Assembly: GCA_019648995.1 (NCBI GenBank) | Contig: BLXT01001415.1 | Location: 678,490 to 742,489, forward strand | Source: Plakobranchus ocellatus | Lineage: Eukaryota; Mollusca; Gastropoda; Plakobranchidae | Length of the DNA stretch: 64,000 nt | Direction of reading: 5' to 3' | Shown here: positions 63,701-64,000 of the stretch, piece by piece | Layout of the letters: every line of letters begins with the position of its first letter | Numbering within the stretch: position 1 is the first letter of the stretch | Position numbers and translations under genes: made by a program | Notes under the pieces: model-generated | Database searches by the model: none | The model's input: only the letters and a program-made list of their open reading frames with translations | Told to the model about the DNA's origin: nothing

Positions 63701-63922
63701 ATCTACAATAAATTAAAATCTATGTTCGTTTTACCGGAGGAAAACGGCCTGGAACATATTTTCCATCTCTTCGAGCCAATGATGGCTGAGAGCTATACTG
63801 CATTCCATACTTCTCATAGTTATAATCTGGTGGGTAGAAGCCATAACCATATGAATAGCCATAGTAGTCATCATCAACTGAGTGGTGCCGAAATTTCCCT
63901 TGCCCTGATGGAAAACGTTTAG
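45604..63922 (-). CDS. GPBP1: Vasculin-like protein (GPBP1/GPBP1L1 family), 5'-partial, 9 exons
   Basis: Vasculin, the GC-rich promoter-binding protein family, is nuclear and implicated in transcription control. Exons in transcript order: 63922-63735, 60435-60274, 58268-58205, 57166-57078, 55014-54922, 53751-53590, 50100-49856, 46796-46712, 45750-45604. All have GT-AG borders and phases that fit, giving about 410 residues (human GPBP1 is 473). Landmarks: the basic-then-acidic start FRHHSVDDDYYGY; DDFPSL formed exactly across an exon junction (family EEDFPSL); SGAWENPPK across another; SGIYKALVPNK (family VYKxLVP); KSQFLRALR (family KSEFLKxLK); and the C-terminal SMGW-x-E...ITEDEIREF (family AMGW-x-E...LTEDELKEF). 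About 40 N-terminal residues are right of the window. It converges on POLR1A. Vertebrates have two paralogues; I cannot tell whether this species has one ancestral gene, so the symbol is a family label. Confidence 0.92.
46712..46796 (-). CDS. GPBP1: Vasculin exon 8 in window (vasculin C-terminal domain)
   Basis: LLLSMGWVEEDNTEYVITED then EIREFQNK. This is the diagnostic vasculin C-terminal motif (RLLKAMGW...LTEDELKEF in vertebrates) and the strongest support for the gene's identity. Confidence 0.95.
48822..49395. mobile_element. Inverted-repeat element, about 574 bp (MITE-like)
   Basis: Left end CATATGCATGTGTCTAGGGA, continuing AAGGGCCCATGAGTCGGCAG; right end in reverse CATATGAAAATGTGTGTGCC, continuing TGGGAAAAGGGCCCATAAGT and CGTCAG. 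The arms are about 40 bases with small indels. The interior holds two direct copies of a roughly 135-base unit starting TCATAGTTTATC. No transposase. It lies in the vasculin intron before exon 8. Confidence 0.75.
48936..49205 (+). repeat. Two direct copies of a ~135-bp unit
   Basis: TCATAGTTTATC-x-A-TTCTAAAC begins at 48,936 and again at about 49,071. Each copy runs through TTTGCTTGAAT, AATAATTTTTATTTT and GTTCTGG-ACTTTAAAGCTGA. Both copies lie inside the inverted-repeat element. Confidence 0.9.
49856..50100 (-). CDS. GPBP1: Vasculin exon 7 in window (acidic linker)
   Basis: About 82 codons: ADFDGDLSSSENVKLVNENG through DDVDQICLSGEEEEK. Acidic and probably disordered, matching the Glu-rich stretch before the C-terminal domain in human vasculin. 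Ends in a split Arg codon (KR/LLLSMGW). Confidence 0.88.
50258..51450. repeat. Diverged segmental duplication, copy 1
   Basis: Two parts match copy 2: 50,258-50,480 (GATCCATAAAATCTAAATTT..., CAGAAAAAAATCTTTCATTT) and 51,213-51,450 (TATTCATCCTTTA..., AAATCAGGAGGTAAGTATTT). Spacing differs between the copies by about 180 bases. Confidence 0.6.
51820..53170. repeat. Diverged segmental duplication, copy 2, interrupted by a LINE
   Basis: The parts at 51,820-52,030 and 52,949-53,170 match copy 1. Between them sits the LINE fragment at 52,108-52,918, which appears to have inserted into this copy. Confidence 0.6.
52108..52918 (+). mobile_element. RTE-like LINE fragment, 3' end of ORF (pseudogene)
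   Basis: Encodes the C-terminal part of a non-LTR retrotransposon reverse transcriptase: a broken catalytic box (YVDV where YADD is expected, about 52,118), GLELNSKKTEVMVISREQES, KFKYLGTIISKM, then after a stop RILTNKHISIETRKRALQCY, MYGCEALTISKQIRDELETT and MWFLRRMLQIRWT, then after another stop KLEGKRSRGRQREKITDGLA. It ends with a stop and a TGATGATGATG tail, as is common for RTE elements. Same broad family as the 36,477 copy but a distinct lineage. Confidence 0.88.
53590..53751 (-). CDS. GPBP1: Vasculin exon 6 in window
   Basis: Fifty-four codons: GVHQSPTTDLAIVTQPKKLG, DKKSQFLRALRNESSSRNGE, then an Asn/Gln-rich end. KKSQFLRALR matches the conserved KSEFLKTLK motif. Confidence 0.9.
54922..55014 (-). 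CDS. GPBP1: Vasculin exon 5 in window
   Basis: Thirty-one codons, NGQIKRNGRVNGTVRDSSPL then SPSNKQNNAKE. Low complexity with a Ser-Pro pair, as expected of the disordered middle of the protein. Assigned by phase and position. Confidence 0.82.
55533..56796. mobile_element. pogo/Tc1-like non-autonomous element with nested SINE
   Basis: Left TA|CAGTGCGCACCACTTATATC then GACATCGG; right in reverse TA|CAGTGCATACCTGATATATA then TCGACATTG. TA duplications lie at 55,531 and 56,797. TATCGACAT words recur in both subterminal regions (near 55,548, 55,572, 55,676, 56,751 and 56,770). No transposase visible. A SINE sits inside at 56,509-56,660. Confidence 0.78.
56509..56660 (+). mobile_element. tRNA-derived SINE, copy 3 (nested)
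   Basis: A-box-like TGGCACAGTGG at 56,515, then CCCTGAAATCTGCAGGGACC, a decayed B box (GATTTAAGCC) and AAAAGCCTGAGATCACCTTG, with a CATTGGCTATATAAAA tail. It lies inside the pogo-like element, so it inserted later. Confidence 0.8.
57078..57166 (-). CDS. GPBP1: Vasculin exon 4 in window
   Basis: Completes Glu, then NPPKASRAEESTDSKTASSG and IYKALVPNK. WENPP and Y-K-x-LVP are family signatures. Donor GTAAGT is perfect. Confidence 0.92.
58205..58268 (-). CDS. GPBP1: Vasculin exon 3 in window
   Basis: PSLVAKGEQDVKRSKPVSGA then W and one base. SGAW corresponds to the family's SGVW. Splice sites TTTCACAG and GTAAGA. Confidence 0.9.
58562..58630 (+). repeat. (TCTA/TCTG)n microsatellite
   Basis: Interrupted tetranucleotide run (TCTATCTATCTATCC, then TCTGTCTGTCTGTCC) in the vasculin intron before the 58,268 exon (upstream in transcript). 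Confidence 0.85.
59375..59450 (-). mobile_element. tRNA-derived SINE, copy 4 (degenerate fragment)
   Basis: Read in reverse, TCTGTAGGGATCTTTCTGTT then GCGAGTTTATGTTTGAGCC follows the body of copies 1-3, with a small insertion in the B-box region and an A run replacing the TGAGA word. The 3' part is not recognisable. Confidence 0.55.
60274..60435 (-). CDS. GPBP1: Vasculin exon 2 in window
   Basis: Fifty-four codons: NGADFSPHYELYEPSYHPNM, the Arg/Asp/Gly-rich NGRDYDMKGRDRGHLRDR, then PYSDDF. The acidic-aromatic end completes DDFPSL with the next exon. Donor GTAAGT. Confidence 0.9.
60617..61279. mobile_element. Inverted-repeat element, 663 bp (MITE-like)
   Basis: Left TAAGACATATATGGCAGATT then CCACAAAC; right in reverse TAAGACATTTATGGCAGATT then CCACAAAC. 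That is 27 of 28 bases, with weaker similarity continuing (GTCCCAAA in both). No transposase. Located in a vasculin intron. The superfamily is unclear because no target duplication was obvious. Confidence 0.8.
61630..61820. repeat. Minisatellite of ~42-50-bp units with palindromic cores
   Basis: About five degenerate units, each with a GGGGCATGC or GGGCATGC word and an AACTCCC/AATCCCT/AACCCTTGAG start. One unit contains a perfect 16-base palindrome, CCCCAATATATTGGGG, at 61,674-61,689. Markedly more GC-rich than its surroundings. Confidence 0.8.
61850..63734. other. Vasculin intron, no recognisable element
   Basis: AT-rich sequence between the minisatellite and the first visible vasculin exon. 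No coding or transposon signature found. Confidence 0.5.
63735..63922 (-). CDS. GPBP1: Vasculin exon 1 in window
   Basis: After two bases of a split codon: KRFPSGQGKFRHHSVDDDYY, a Tyr/Gly-rich run (GYSYGYGFYPPDYNYEKYG), then RRDGKYVPGRFPP. Basic and Tyr-rich, as in the family's N-terminal region. Acceptor ATTTTCAG, donor GTAAAA. Confidence 0.88.
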
Positions 63923-63971
63923 CTGAAAATTATAAAGTTGAAATCACAAGTTAAATAAATTTGGTATGAGT

Positions 63972-64000
63972 GAGAGAGAGAGAGAGAGAGAGAGGGGGGG
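63972..64000. repeat. (GA)n microsatellite ending in a G run at the window edge
   Basis: Eleven GA units followed by eight G at the end of the window, resembling the homopolymer edges of the N gaps seen elsewhere. Confidence 0.9.

Overview
The window is a piece of an animal nuclear genome: AT-rich, gene-poor, with two intron-rich protein genes, long introns full of decayed transposons, many homopolymer runs, and four assembly gaps. Splice sites are canonical GT-AG. A lophotrochozoan, probably a heterobranch gastropod mollusc, is my best guess. The grounds are the intron layout, the mix of repeats (tRNA-type SINE, RTE-like LINE, pogo, piggyBac and mariner ends) and the overuse of words such as TCTAGATC. 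This taxonomic call is inference and needs a database search.

Layout. (1) 448-33,779 on the + strand holds the C-terminal two thirds of the largest subunit of RNA polymerase I (POLR1A/RPA1) in 21 exons, about 1,081 residues. The exons join in frame at every junction. The 5' part, including the catalytic NADFDGD motif, lies left of the window. (2) POLR1A introns carry a LINE scrap (728-862), a four-copy 73-bp tandem repeat (5,013-5,315), a tRNA-type SINE (13,332-13,475 and 20,200-20,319), a TTAA-flanked inverted-repeat element (18,086-18,756), a decayed mariner with both ends (22,479-23,698) and a decayed piggyBac with both ends and TTAA duplications (24,994-28,172). (3) 33,780-45,603 is the tail-to-tail interval, with a pogo/Tigger-like element (35,730-36,426), an RTE-like LINE fragment (36,477-37,935), a possible inverted-repeat element (38,610-40,285) and a long AT-rich stretch that may be 3' UTR of the next gene. 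(4) 45,604-63,922 on the - strand is a vasculin (GPBP1/GPBP1L1-type) gene, with nine exons seen, about 410 residues, complete at the C terminus and missing only its first exon(s). Its introns hold a second LINE fragment, three further inverted-repeat elements, SINE copies and a palindromic minisatellite.

The two genes converge. One encodes the catalytic core subunit that transcribes rRNA; the other encodes a nuclear GC-rich-promoter-binding family protein. Nothing in the sequence shows that they work together. I found no strong candidate for an undescribed biological system. The most distinctive material is the set of short inverted-repeat elements, several of which can be delimited to the base by target-site duplications, and the four-copy SINE family.
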